Origin: JAJEAD01 sp965221555
GTDB lineage: Bacteria > Pseudomonadota > Gammaproteobacteria > HK1
Assembly: GCA_965221555.1 (NCBI GenBank)
Contig: OZ244895.1
Location: forward strand, 1,736,001-1,800,000
Length of the DNA: 64,000 nucleotides
Reading direction: 5' to 3'
In this document: one piece after another, positions 42,993 through 51,654 of the stretch
How positions within the stretch are numbered: the stretch's first letter is position 1
Layout: every line of letters starts with the position of its first letter
Position numbers and translations under genes: made by a program
The notes under the pieces: model-generated
Databases searched by the model: none
Seen by the model: only the letters and a program-made list of their open reading frames with translations
Told to the model about the DNA's origin: nothing

Positions 42993-44528
42993 ATGGCTGC
43001 GAAGAAGAGGGCCGCGAAGAAGAAAACCGGGCGCGGGCGCGCCGCCGCCCCACGTCCTTCGATGGCGGTCGAGGAGTATGTGAACCAGCCGGGAAGGGCG
43101 GAACAGGTTCGCGAGGTCCGCAGCAAGATCAATGCGCTCGGCATCACGTACATCTACTACCAGTTCATCTCCGTGACCGGGCGTGTGGTCGGCAAGGGCA
43201 TCCCCGCCGACCACTGGGAACGCACCGCGGAGCGGGGTTTTCAGCTCGTGTACGGCTCCACCGCGAATCTGTTCATCGACCGGTATGGCGACTACATCGG
43301 GTACGGACCCGAGGCCAAGGAGCTCGTCGGCATCCCGGACCCGGATACCTTCTGCCAGTTGCCATGGGACAAGCGGGTGGCGCGGGTGTTCTGCACCTGT
43401 TTCCGCAACCGCGAGGAGGTGGACGGTCCGGGGGAGCCGTTGACCTCGGACTGCCGCGGCAACCTGCGCCGGATTCACGACGAGTTCCAGCAAAAACACG
43501 GCGGTCTGCACCTGCGCCACGGCATGGAGCCCGAGATGATGTGGCTCAAGCGCGGCGAGGACGGGATGCCGGACGGCGGGTTCTCCAAGCCCTTCTGCTA
43601 CCACATCGATCAGTTCGAGTCGTTGCGACCGGTGTTCATGCAAGTCATCGAGTACTCGCGCTTCATGGGCCTCGACATGATTCAGGGCGATCACGAGGAC
43701 GCCCCGGGACAGCTCGAGCTCAACTGGCAGTTCGACGATGCGCTTCGCACCTGCGACCGCCTGAGCACCTACCGCCAGATCTGCGCGCAGGTCGCGCGCG
43801 AGAACAATCTCATCGCGTGCTTCATGTCCAAACCCTTCATGGGGGTGTCCGCCAACGGGTGCCACACCAACATGTCGCTGTGGACCGGAGGGCGGGAGGG
43901 CATCAACGCGCTCGGCAACGATACGCTGAACGGCCACGACGGCGTCTACACCTATCTCGACGGAGGCACGAACCACTTCATGCCCGAGGGTGACGACCCG
44001 CAGATACCGGGGCGCGTGGGCCTGCAGTGCGTGGCCGGCGTGATGAAGCACCTCGACGCGCTGACCGCGCTCGGCTGCTCCACCGTCAACTCCTATCGGC
44101 GGCTCTGGGACACCGGCTTCTGGGCGCCGGTCTACAAGGACTGGGGCTACCAGAACCGCACCACCGCGCTGCGCATCTCCGCGCCGGGGCGCTTCGAGTA
44201 CCGGGCGGTGGATTCGGCCGTCAACCCCTACCTGCTCTGCGCCGGTCTGCTCAAGTCCTTCGACGACGGTATCTCCAACGACCTCGATCCGGGCAAGCCG
44301 GAGAACCGGAACATCTACGAGGCGATGGAGGCGGGCAAGGAGGTCACGAAGCTTCCGATGTCCCTCGGCGAGTCGCTTGAGGCGCTGCGCCAGGACGATG
44401 TCGTGCTTTCCGGTCTGCCCGACGAGATGGCCCGGGTCTTCTTCCACTACAAGGACGACGAGTGGGCAAAGTTCATGTCCACAGTGACCCAGTGGGACAT
44501 CGAGACCTACATCGACTGCCTGCCCTGA
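42993..44528 (+). CDS. Glutamine-synthetase-family ligase with a Lys/Arg-rich N-terminal extension
   Basis: This 511-residue homologue opens with a basic tail (AAKKRAAKKKTGRGR) before the fold begins near residue 25. Catalytic landmarks are GMEPEMMWL near 180, GDHEDAPGQLELNW near 232, ANGCHTNMSLW near 287, TVNSYRRLWDTGFW near 365 and NRTTALRISAPGRFEYR near 387. Arg replaces Lys in the NSYKR motif, and NRTT replaces NRTH, so its acceptor probably differs from those of the other two paralogues. It leads the operon with GlxB, GlxC and GlxD. By analogy with GmaS plus MgsABC, the ligase makes a gamma-glutamyl amide that the synthase-like complex converts. Confidence 0.83.
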   Translation: MAAKKRAAKKKTGRGRAAAPRPSMAVEEYVNQPGRAEQVREVRSKINALGITYIYYQFISVTGRVVGKGIPADHWERTAERGFQLVYGSTANLFIDRYGDYIGYGPEAKELVGIPDPDTFCQLPWDKRVARVFCTCFRNREEVDGPGEPLTSDCRGNLRRIHDEFQQKHGGLHLRHGMEPEMMWLKRGEDGMPDGGFSKPFCYHIDQFESLRPVFMQVIEYSRFMGLDMIQGDHEDAPGQLELNWQFDDALRTCDRLSTYRQICAQVARENNLIACFMSKPFMGVSANGCHTNMSLWTGGREGINALGNDTLNGHDGVYTYLDGGTNHFMPEGDDPQIPGRVGLQCVAGVMKHLDALTALGCSTVNSYRRLWDTGFWAPVYKDWGYQNRTTALRISAPGRFEYRAVDSAVNPYLLCAGLLKSFDDGISNDLDPGKPENRNIYEAMEAGKEVTKLPMSLGESLEALRQDDVVLSGLPDEMARVFFHYKDDEWAKFMSTVTQWDIETYIDCLP

Positions 44529-44567
44529 CCCCGTGGCGGCACGCGAGTATTTGAGGAGTACCTGAAC

Positions 44568-45503
44568 ATGTGTGGAATCGCCGGCCTCATTCACCGCGGC
44601 GGGAGCTCGGACATCGGCAGCGAGATGACCGCGATGCTGCAGAGCATCAAGCATCGTGGTCCGGACTCCACCGGATTCGCGCTCTACGGCGAGGGCCTGA
44701 AGGACCAGTACGTGATGCGTTTCAAGGTGGCGGAACAGGAGGACGTGAAGAAGGGCTTCCGCATCCACGATCAGATGAAGTCGCGCAAGTCCGCGGTCGA
44801 TGCCCGGCTCGCCGAGCTCGGCTTCGATGTCGCGAGCGAGGAACAGGTCACGGAGTACGCCTACCGCTACGTGTTCGCGTTCGACGGCGACCTGCGCCGG
44901 GCGACCGACTACGTGGAGGACATCGATGGCGTGGAGATCATCTCGCTCGGCCACGCTCTCGAACTCGTCAAGGATCTCGGCGACGCCACCCGGGTGTCCA
45001 ACCAGTACGACCTGGCCGGTTTCGAGGGAACCCACGCGATCGGCCACACCCGCATGGCGACGGAATCCGACGTGGACATCCGTTCCGCCCATCCCTACTG
45101 GGCGTACCCCTTCAACGACGTGGCGGTGGTGCACAACGGCCAGCTCACCAACTACTGGGGGATGCGCCGCGAGATGGAACGTCGCGGGCATCGCTTCATG
45201 TCGAACTGCGACTCGGAGCTGATCGCGGTGTATCTCGCCGATGCGATCGACCGGGGCGAGGAGCTCGAGGGCGCCATGTGGCGCTCCATCGACGAGCTCG
45301 ACGGCGTGTTCACCTACGTGGTCGCGACCGGCGATCGCCTCGGGATGGCCAAGGACGTGATGGCGGCCAAGCCGATGGTGCTCTACGAAGGCGACGATTT
45401 CGTCGCGCTCGCCTCCGAGGAGGTGGCGATCCGAGCCATCTTCCCGGAGGAGATCGACACCTACGACCCATACGAAGGGGAGGTCCGCGTATGGCAAAGC
45501 TAG
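44568..45503 (+). CDS. glxB: Class II glutamine amidotransferase, GlxB/MgsA type
   Basis: This is a 311-residue Ntn glutaminase with Cys2 as nucleophile (MCGIAGLIHRG). Further motifs are KHRGPDSTGFALYG, HAIGHTRMATES, AHPYWAYPF, VVHNGQLTNYWGMRREM and NCDSELIAVY. It is closely paralogous to the 9562 gene. It follows the ligase gene by 39 bases, behind GAGGAG, and overlaps the next gene by 13 bases. It would provide ammonia to, or bind the gamma-glutamyl donor for, the GlxC/GlxD synthase pair. The symbol denotes the family type rather than a proven function; mgsA is the other likely name. Confidence 0.88.
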   Translation: MCGIAGLIHRGGSSDIGSEMTAMLQSIKHRGPDSTGFALYGEGLKDQYVMRFKVAEQEDVKKGFRIHDQMKSRKSAVDARLAELGFDVASEEQVTEYAYRYVFAFDGDLRRATDYVEDIDGVEIISLGHALELVKDLGDATRVSNQYDLAGFEGTHAIGHTRMATESDVDIRSAHPYWAYPFNDVAVVHNGQLTNYWGMRREMERRGHRFMSNCDSELIAVYLADAIDRGEELEGAMWRSIDELDGVFTYVVATGDRLGMAKDVMAAKPMVLYEGDDFVALASEEVAIRAIFPEEIDTYDPYEGEVRVWQS

Positions 45504-46336
45504 ACCGGGAGAGCGCGTCCTTCGAGATGGGGATGCATACCGAACAGCTTGCGGGACGCACTCAACAGACGTACTTCTCGGCCGAGGAGGCGGAGAACTT
45601 CACCTATCCGGAAGCCTTCGACGTCGACTTCAACCGGCGCACCGAGCTGGATGCGGGCGATCTCGATTCGAGCTCGGTGAACCGTCGGCTGCGCGAGCTG
45701 ATGGAGCAGGGCTACGGCACCATCGTGGTCAGGAACCCCGGCGCCAAGCACTCTCTGGGGGTCGGGATCCTCAACCGCCTGCAGCTCTACTTCGAGGGCA
45801 GCCTCGGCTACTTCGGCTGCGGTCTCATCGACGGGCCGAACGTGCGCATCTCGGGACGCGTGGGCTGGTCCTGCGCCGAGAACATGATGGCGGGCACTGT
45901 GGTCATCGAGAAGAACGCCGGCTCGGTGTTCGGCGCGGCGCTGCGCGGCGGCGATCTCGTGTGCAAGGGCGATGTGGGCTCGCGTACCGGCATCGACATG
46001 AAGGGCGGAACGATCATCGTGGGGGGACGCACCGGCGCGTTCAGCGGCTTCATGATGCAGCGCGGGCGCATGGTGATCCTCGGTGACGCGGGCGTGAACC
46101 TCGGCGACTCCATGTACGACGGCACCATCTACGTGGGAGGCAAGGTCGCCGGCCTCGGCGTCGACGCGGTCGAGGCGGAGATGAACGAGCTCGACGTCCA
46201 GTGGCTCGAGCGCAAGCTTGGCCTCTACGGACTCGAGGCGCCTCGGGGCGCCGGGAACATGACGAAGATCGTCGCCGGCAAGAAGCTGTGGAACTACGAC
46301 AACCTCGAGCCGACCGAGAAGAAGCTGGTGCTCTGA
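45491..46336 (+). CDS. glxC: GXGXG-domain synthase subunit, GlxC/MgsB type
   Basis: This 281-residue protein is the stand-alone version of the beta-helix that ends glutamate synthase. After an 80-residue N-terminal segment, GXGXG turns repeat at GVGILNRLQLYFEGSLGYFG, KNAGSVFGAALRGGDLVCKG, GGRTGAFSGFMMQRGRMVIL and GDAGVNLGDSMYDGTIYVGG. It begins with an ATG inside the end of glxB, so the two are coupled. It would hold together the amidotransferase and FMN subunits and form the ammonia tunnel. The tail KLWNYDNLEPTEKKLVL is unlike the fused paralogue at 7622. Confidence 0.88.
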   Translation: MAKLDRESASFEMGMHTEQLAGRTQQTYFSAEEAENFTYPEAFDVDFNRRTELDAGDLDSSSVNRRLRELMEQGYGTIVVRNPGAKHSLGVGILNRLQLYFEGSLGYFGCGLIDGPNVRISGRVGWSCAENMMAGTVVIEKNAGSVFGAALRGGDLVCKGDVGSRTGIDMKGGTIIVGGRTGAFSGFMMQRGRMVILGDAGVNLGDSMYDGTIYVGGKVAGLGVDAVEAEMNELDVQWLERKLGLYGLEAPRGAGNMTKIVAGKKLWNYDNLEPTEKKLVL

Positions 46337-46376
46337 GGCCGGCACTCCACCCCATGATTCAGGAGCGGAACGCGAG

Positions 46377-47741
46377 ATGAGCGAAAACCCACCGGCCGCG
46401 GGCGCCACACGCAGACGCAATGTCCACCACCTGGGCAACAGCTCTCTGTTCACCCCCCAGGTCATCGACGACATCCACATCAAGTCCGAGCTCGGCCGCT
46501 ACCGGATGCGTGGCTTCTCGATGTTCAAGAAGATCCCCTCCTGGGACGATCTCACCTTTCTGCCTGGCACCCTGACCCGCTTCGTCATCGAGGGATACCG
46601 CGAGAAGTGCCTGACGAAGACCGTGCTCGGGCCGCGCGCCAAGCGCCCGCTGGAGCTCGACATCCCGATCTACATCACCGGCATGAGCTTCGGGGCGCTG
46701 AGCTACGAGGCGAAGACCGCGCTCGCGCGCGGCGCGACGATGGCGGGCACCGCGACCTGCTCGGGCGAGGGCGGCATGATTCCCGACGAGCGCCGCTACT
46801 CCTCGAAGTGGTTCTACCAGTGCATCCAGTCCCGTTACGGCTTCAACCCGCACCACCTGCGTCTCGCCGACGGGTGCGAGTTCTTCATCGGCCAGGGCTG
46901 CAAGGTGGGGCTCGGCGGCCACCTGATGGGGCAGAAGGTCACCGACCAGGTTGCGGAGATGCGCTCCCTGCCGGCGGGCATCGACCAGCGTTCGCCGGCG
47001 CGCCATCCCGACTGGCTCGGTCCCGACGACCTCGCGCTCAAGGTGCAGGAGGTGCGCGAGGCGACGAACTGGGAGATCCCGATTCAGCTCAAGCTGGGTG
47101 CGGCCCGCGTCTACGACGACGTGCGCATGGCGGCGAAGACGGACCCCGACTGCATCTACATGGACGGCATGGAAGGGGGCACCGGGGCGGGACCCCATCT
47201 GGCCTCGGAGGAGACCGGGGTGCCGGGGATCGCCGCGATCCGGCAGGCGCGCAAGGCGCTCGACGACGTGGGCAAGAGCGGCGAGATCTCGCTGGTGTAC
47301 GCGGGCGGCATCCGCAACGGCGGCGATGTCGCCAAGGCGCTTGCGCTCGGCGCGGACGCGGTGGCGATCGGCCACTCCGCGTTGATGGCGTTGAACTGCA
47401 ACAAGCAGATTCCGCAGGCGGACTACGAGGCGGAGATGGGCGTCGAGGCGGGATACTGCTACCACTGCCACACCGGGCGCTGCCCGGTGGGCGTTGCCAC
47501 CCAGGATCCGAAGCTGCGTGCGCGCCTCGACCCCGACGAGGCGGCGGAGCGGGTGTACAACTTCCTGCACTGCCTCGCCATCGAATGCCAGATGATGGCC
47601 CGGGCCTGCGGCAAGACCAACGTGCACTCGCTGGAGCCGGAAGACCTCGCCGCGCTCACGATGGAGGCGTCGGCGCTCGCGATGGTGCCGCTGGCGGGCT
47701 CCCAGCATACCGTCGGCCGTCCGGACATGACGAGGTACTGA
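46377..47741 (+). CDS. glxD: FMN-dependent glutamate-synthase-like subunit, GlxD/MgsC type
   Basis: This 454-residue FMN barrel matches the catalytic domain of glutamate synthase. Motifs are PIYITGMSFGALSYEAKTA, CSGEGGMIPDERR, GQGCKVGLGGHLMG, QLKLGAARV, MDGMEGGTGAG and VYAGGIRNGGDVAK. The iron-sulfur motif is CYHCHTGRCPVGVATQDP, followed by MMARACGKTNVHSLEPEDL. It begins behind AGGAGCGG, 40 bases after glxC. It catalyses the reductive transfer step of the complex. The local operon has no GltD-like reductase, so electrons must come from ferredoxin or from another reductase such as the 5094 product. Confidence 0.9.
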   Translation: MSENPPAAGATRRRNVHHLGNSSLFTPQVIDDIHIKSELGRYRMRGFSMFKKIPSWDDLTFLPGTLTRFVIEGYREKCLTKTVLGPRAKRPLELDIPIYITGMSFGALSYEAKTALARGATMAGTATCSGEGGMIPDERRYSSKWFYQCIQSRYGFNPHHLRLADGCEFFIGQGCKVGLGGHLMGQKVTDQVAEMRSLPAGIDQRSPARHPDWLGPDDLALKVQEVREATNWEIPIQLKLGAARVYDDVRMAAKTDPDCIYMDGMEGGTGAGPHLASEETGVPGIAAIRQARKALDDVGKSGEISLVYAGGIRNGGDVAKALALGADAVAIGHSALMALNCNKQIPQADYEAEMGVEAGYCYHCHTGRCPVGVATQDPKLRARLDPDEAAERVYNFLHCLAIECQMMARACGKTNVHSLEPEDLAALTMEASALAMVPLAGSQHTVGRPDMTRY

Positions 47742-47744
47742 GCC

Positions 47745-48134
47745 ATGAGCGATTCCCGCGACATCGATCACTATCTGGAGACGGAAGGCCTCGACACCGA
47801 GCGCGAGAAGGACATCGGCCAGCACATCGGCTACCGCTACGACGTCAACCTGTTGCCGGACTACACGCGCCTCACCCCCTTTCTCGAGAAGTACGTCGAG
47901 GTCATGGGGTGGGACGATCTCAACTGGCTGGAAGACGTCCACATGGGCTACGAGGAGGGCCGGCCCGCTGTCTTCGACCGCAACATAAACGCCTGGGTGA
48001 GCGTGCCCGAAGACCTGGAGCTGCCCGACAACCAGCAGGACCGCGACATGATCGCGCGCGAGCTGCTGATCAAGTTCCAGATGTCGCCGCGACACCCGAT
48101 GGTGGAGCTGAACCGCGCCTACCGGAAGTTCTGA
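47745..48134 (+). CDS. Small acidic protein of unknown function in the glx operon
   Basis: This 129-residue soluble protein lies three bases after glxD, so it is surely co-expressed. It starts MSDSRDIDHYLETEGL and contains RYDVNLLPDYTRLTPFLEKY and FQMSPRHPMVELNRAYRKF. It has no Cys, signal peptide or membrane segment. I do not recognise a family. Its tight placement suggests an accessory or assembly subunit of the synthase complex. The fused cluster near 5094-10473 has no equivalent gene. Confidence 0.7.
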   Translation: MSDSRDIDHYLETEGLDTEREKDIGQHIGYRYDVNLLPDYTRLTPFLEKYVEVMGWDDLNWLEDVHMGYEEGRPAVFDRNINAWVSVPEDLELPDNQQDRDMIARELLIKFQMSPRHPMVELNRAYRKF

Positions 48135-48144
48135 CCGGGGCCCC

Positions 48145-48855
48145 ATGTTCGAGGGCAGGCTCGCGGTCGTCACCGGCGGGACGCGCGGCATCGGCCGGGC
48201 GACAGCGGAGCGCCTGCGCGACGCGGGCGCGCGGGTGATCGTCACCGGCACGAAGGCGCACGGGCCCGCCCCCGAAGGCTGCGAGTACTGGGTCGCGGAC
48301 TTCGGGGACGAGGCGTCCACCGAGGCGTTCGCGAGGCATCTGCGCGCGCGCGGGCCGCTCATCCTCGTCAACAACGCGGGGATCACCAATCCCCAGCCCT
48401 TCGCCGACATCGAGGCGCCGGAGTTCCTCCGGGTCCATCACATCAATCTCGTCGCGCCGCTTGCGTTGTCGCGTGCGGTGTTGCCCGGCATGCGCGCGGC
48501 GCGCTGGGGGCGCATCGTCAACGTGGGGTCGATGTGGGGAGTGATCAGCAAGGTGGGACGCGCCACCTACTCCGCCTCGAAGTTCGGGCTGGCCGGCTTG
48601 ACCGCGGCGCTCGCGGCGGAGGTCGCGGCGGACGGGATCCTCGCGAACTGCGTCGCCCCCGGGTTCGTGGAGACGGAGCTGATGACCGGCCTGTCGACGG
48701 AGGAGGAGCGCGCCGCCCTCGCGGCCCAGGTGCCGATGAAACGGCTCGCACAGCCCGACGAGATCGCCGCCTTCATCGCCTGGCTGTGCAGCCCGGAGAA
48801 CTCCTACATCAGCGGGCAGCAGCTCGTCATCGACGGCGGCTACACGATGGTGTGA
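48145..48855 (+). CDS. Short-chain dehydrogenase/reductase
   Basis: This 236-residue classical SDR has the NAD(P) loop TGGTRGIG (11-18), the NNAG strand, the catalytic Ser in NVGSMWG, and YSASK for Tyr and Lys. The C-terminus ISGQQLVIDGGYTMV is typical of the FabG-like group. It starts 10 bases after the unknown small gene and so closes the operon. It probably oxidises or reduces a product of the pathway. The substrate cannot be read from sequence. Confidence 0.9.
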   Translation: MFEGRLAVVTGGTRGIGRATAERLRDAGARVIVTGTKAHGPAPEGCEYWVADFGDEASTEAFARHLRARGPLILVNNAGITNPQPFADIEAPEFLRVHHINLVAPLALSRAVLPGMRAARWGRIVNVGSMWGVISKVGRATYSASKFGLAGLTAALAAEVAADGILANCVAPGFVETELMTGLSTEEERAALAAQVPMKRLAQPDEIAAFIAWLCSPENSYISGQQLVIDGGYTMV

Positions 48856-48982
48856 CGCTCGGTCGAGCGGGCCCCGGTCCGCCACCGGCTGCGAAATGCA
48901 CGGCAAGGGTGATGCGAGCGATCGCCTCGCCTCACGACTCCAGTACACTCGAACCCTCGATGTCGAGTTGAAGGATCAACAC

Positions 48983-50623
48983 ATGAACGGGTTCGAATTC
49001 ATCGCCCGGGTTCTCAAGCGCGAAGGTGTGGAGTGGATAGCCTGCTTTCCCTCCAATCCGATTATCGAGGCGGTGGCGAGAGAGGGCATCCGGCCTATCG
49101 CGTTCCGGCACGAGCGCGGCGCGGTCATGGCCGCGGACGGGTACTCGCGCATCAGCGACCGCAAGCGCTTCGGCGTGGTGGCGGTGCAGTCCCAGGCCGG
49201 CGCCGAGAACTCCATGGGCGGACTCGCCCAGGCCAACGCCGACAACGTTCCCATCCTGGTGTTGCCCGAGGGCAACCCCCTCGACATGGTGAATGTGCGG
49301 CCCAACTTCTCCGCCACCCGCACCTGGGAACGGGTGTCGAAGTCGGCCGAATTCGTCACCAGCCCCGCACAGAGCGCCAATGTCATGCGGCGCGCCTTTC
49401 ACGCGTTGCGCAACGGCCGACCCGGCCCGGTGGTGGTCGAGATGCCGGCCGATGTGTGTGGGCGGGACGTGCCGGACGATGCGCCCTCCTATGCGTCGCC
49501 GGGCGCATCTTTGCACCAACCCTCGCACGGTGACATCCGCGAAGCGGTGAGAGTCCTGCTTGCGGCGAGGAAGCCGCTGATCTGGGCCGGCGCGGGAGTG
49601 ATGTTCGCGGGGGCGACGACCGCGCTGCGCGAGCTTGCCGAGCTGCTGGACGTGCCCGTCTACACGTCCATGCCGGGCAAGTCCGGCTTCGACGAACGCC
49701 ACCCCTTGAGCGTCGGCTGCGGCGGCCTCACCGTGACTGGCCCGGCGCGAAGGATGCTCGACGAGTGCGACGTGATACTCGCCGTCGGCACCTCGCTGAC
49801 CGAGACCCCCTATGGGCAGAGCGTGCCCGACGGCAAGCTCCTCATCCACGCGGTGCTGAACGTCGAGGAGATCAACAAGGACACAAGCGCCGCCATCGGC
49901 CTGGTCGGCGATGCGCGGCTGACCCTGGAGGCATTGCTCGACCACGCCCGGGGTGAGCTGGGCGAAGGTGGACGCCGCACCGGCGCGCGCGACGAGGTCG
50001 CGGCGCTGCGCGCGGACTGGGTGGAGAGGACCCGCCCCTGGCTGGTCGACGATGGCGACGCGATCAGCCCCTATCGGCTCATCCACGAGATCAACCAGAA
50101 TCTGGATCTCGAGAACAGCGTCGTCACCCACGACGCCGGCGCGCCGCGTGATCAGATGGTGCCCTTCTTCACCGCCACCGTGCCCCACAGCTACATCGGC
50201 TGGGGCAAGACAACGCACCTCGGCTTCGGCATACCCTTGATGATCGGCGCCAAGATGGCCGCTCCCGAGAAGTTCTGTCTCAACATGATGGGTGACGCCG
50301 CGTTCGGGATGTCCGGTCTCGATATCGAGACCTCGGCCCGCGCCGAGGTGCCGATCACCACCGTGGTGCTGAACAACGGCGGCATGGCCACCTATCCCGA
50401 CGAGCTGTTCCCCTCCGCCCGCGAGAACTATGGGGTCTCGCGCTTGCACGGCGACTACGCGGCCCTGGGGGATGCCATGGGCGCGGTGGGCATAAGAGTG
50501 ACGAGGCCGGGTGAGATCGCCGGAGCCCTCCACCGGGCCCGGGCGCTCAACCGTGAGGGCAGGACGGTCCTGATGGACGTGCACACCCGATTCGAATGGG
50601 CGCGTGCGCCGGACGGGTTTTGA
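48983..50623 (+). CDS. Thiamine diphosphate enzyme, acetolactate synthase-like
   Basis: This 546-residue ThDP enzyme has the catalytic Glu44 in FRHERGAVMAADGYSR. The PP and PYR domains are in the usual order, with a central Rossmann-like domain (PLIWAGAGVMFAG), and the cofactor motif begins at GDAAFGMSGLDIETSARAEV and closes at VVLNNGG. It resembles acetolactate synthase, oxalyl-CoA decarboxylase and benzoylformate decarboxylase homologues, without a clear match to one. The start is ATG 48983, behind AAGGATC. The 127-base gap after the SDR suggests a weaker link to the operon. Confidence 0.87.
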   Translation: MNGFEFIARVLKREGVEWIACFPSNPIIEAVAREGIRPIAFRHERGAVMAADGYSRISDRKRFGVVAVQSQAGAENSMGGLAQANADNVPILVLPEGNPLDMVNVRPNFSATRTWERVSKSAEFVTSPAQSANVMRRAFHALRNGRPGPVVVEMPADVCGRDVPDDAPSYASPGASLHQPSHGDIREAVRVLLAARKPLIWAGAGVMFAGATTALRELAELLDVPVYTSMPGKSGFDERHPLSVGCGGLTVTGPARRMLDECDVILAVGTSLTETPYGQSVPDGKLLIHAVLNVEEINKDTSAAIGLVGDARLTLEALLDHARGELGEGGRRTGARDEVAALRADWVERTRPWLVDDGDAISPYRLIHEINQNLDLENSVVTHDAGAPRDQMVPFFTATVPHSYIGWGKTTHLGFGIPLMIGAKMAAPEKFCLNMMGDAAFGMSGLDIETSARAEVPITTVVLNNGGMATYPDELFPSARENYGVSRLHGDYAALGDAMGAVGIRVTRPGEIAGALHRARALNREGRTVLMDVHTRFEWARAPDGF

Positions 50624-51056
50624 CTGAGATGCCCCACCGACTATTCGCCCAGGAAACCGCGTTGAAGGAGTTGCGATGCCAGATTGGCTGTGCAAGGCCG
50701 ATTCCAACGCGTCAAAGCCTCTGAAATCACAACTTGAGCTAATCTATCCCGCGATTCGTGTGAGCAGTGTCGCTTCTCATCGGAAGACCAAACGTTCAGT
50801 GCTGCGGCTTCCTCAGTACGCCACCAGCTCATTGAGTCACTTGATGTTCAACTTTTTTCGCGACAGGTACAACTTGCCTCGAACCACACTCTCCCACAAA
50901 GGCTGAAGCGTCGAACATTCTGCTCCACCCAACTGGAGGGTGACTCGTCAACCAACGGCTGACTACCGACGTCTTCCGAAAAAGCGAGAATTCTCACTTT
51001 GGTAACACAAAAAAAGCTCGGCACTGACAAATTTCGAAGAAGTCCCTGAGTTAGAC
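50624..51056. other. 433-base region with nothing recognisable
   Basis: The stretch between the ThDP gene and the small membrane protein contains only short frames without known domains. It marks the beginning of an AT-richer scar region that includes an IS element and a broken restriction-modification system. Confidence 0.4.
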
Positions 51057-51467
51057 CTACTCAACTGCTACGGCGTCATAGCGGCGACGTGCCTTTCGTG
51101 CCGCCTTCAAGCGAGGCGCAAGGTCATTTTCCAACTCATCGATGGAAGCCTTCCGCCAGACTTCTACTAGCCTCTCAGCACCGTCGGGATCGGTTTGAGC
51201 TCCGCAATATCTGCATGTGAACATCCAAGTTCCGGGTTCTTTCCACCAGAGGCCTTCCACAACAACCTTCCGCCCAGTAACGGATACTTCCACATGTGGA
51301 CATACGGACTGCAGTTTATGCTTGAGGCGGGCTTTCTTACGAACCCTTCTGGAATCTGCCCAACCGCCCAAATTGTTGATAAGTGCGACGGCGATCGCTC
51401 CGACCGCAGCAATAGCGGCGACATAAACAACAGATTCCTTAACTCCGTCGATCATATCGCTGGGCAC
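51057..51467 (-). CDS. Small membrane protein with a Cys-rich knuckle
   Basis: From GTG 51467 (ATG 51455 is the alternative) this 136-residue protein has one membrane helix, VVYVAAIAAVGAIAVALI. A basic stretch (RRVRKKARLKHK) follows on the cytoplasmic side, then a zinc-ribbon-like arrangement with CPHVEV and CRYCGAQTD, and a charged C-terminal helix. Its start lies only eleven bases from the IS boundary, so the 5' end may have been cut off. I do not recognise a family. Confidence 0.55.
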   Translation of the reverse strand: MPSDMIDGVKESVVYVAAIAAVGAIAVALINNLGGWADSRRVRKKARLKHKLQSVCPHVEVSVTGRKVVVEGLWWKEPGTWMFTCRYCGAQTDPDGAERLVEVWRKASIDELENDLAPRLKAARKARRRYDAVAVE

Positions 51468-51654
51468 GCCTTTGTCTTGACTCCGAAATCAACTGGACAC
51501 GCCCAAGGCCGATTTGTGTAAGTACTGAATCGAGCGCAGGCGGACTTGTCCACGCCTTGTCCACGGCGCTGCGCACTTTCAAAGCGGACGGCGCGGTGGG
51601 CAAGGGGTGGACAAGTTCGGCCCGGGATGCGCCGATACACGCGGTTCGTGGTGT

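Noticed and set aside
46359..48410. 683-residue minus-strand frame
   Set aside because: Shadow of glxD, the small protein and the SDR, all of which have family motifs or tight operon spacing.
50641..50832. 63-residue minus-strand frame
   Set aside because: No ribosome-binding site, domain or operon context.
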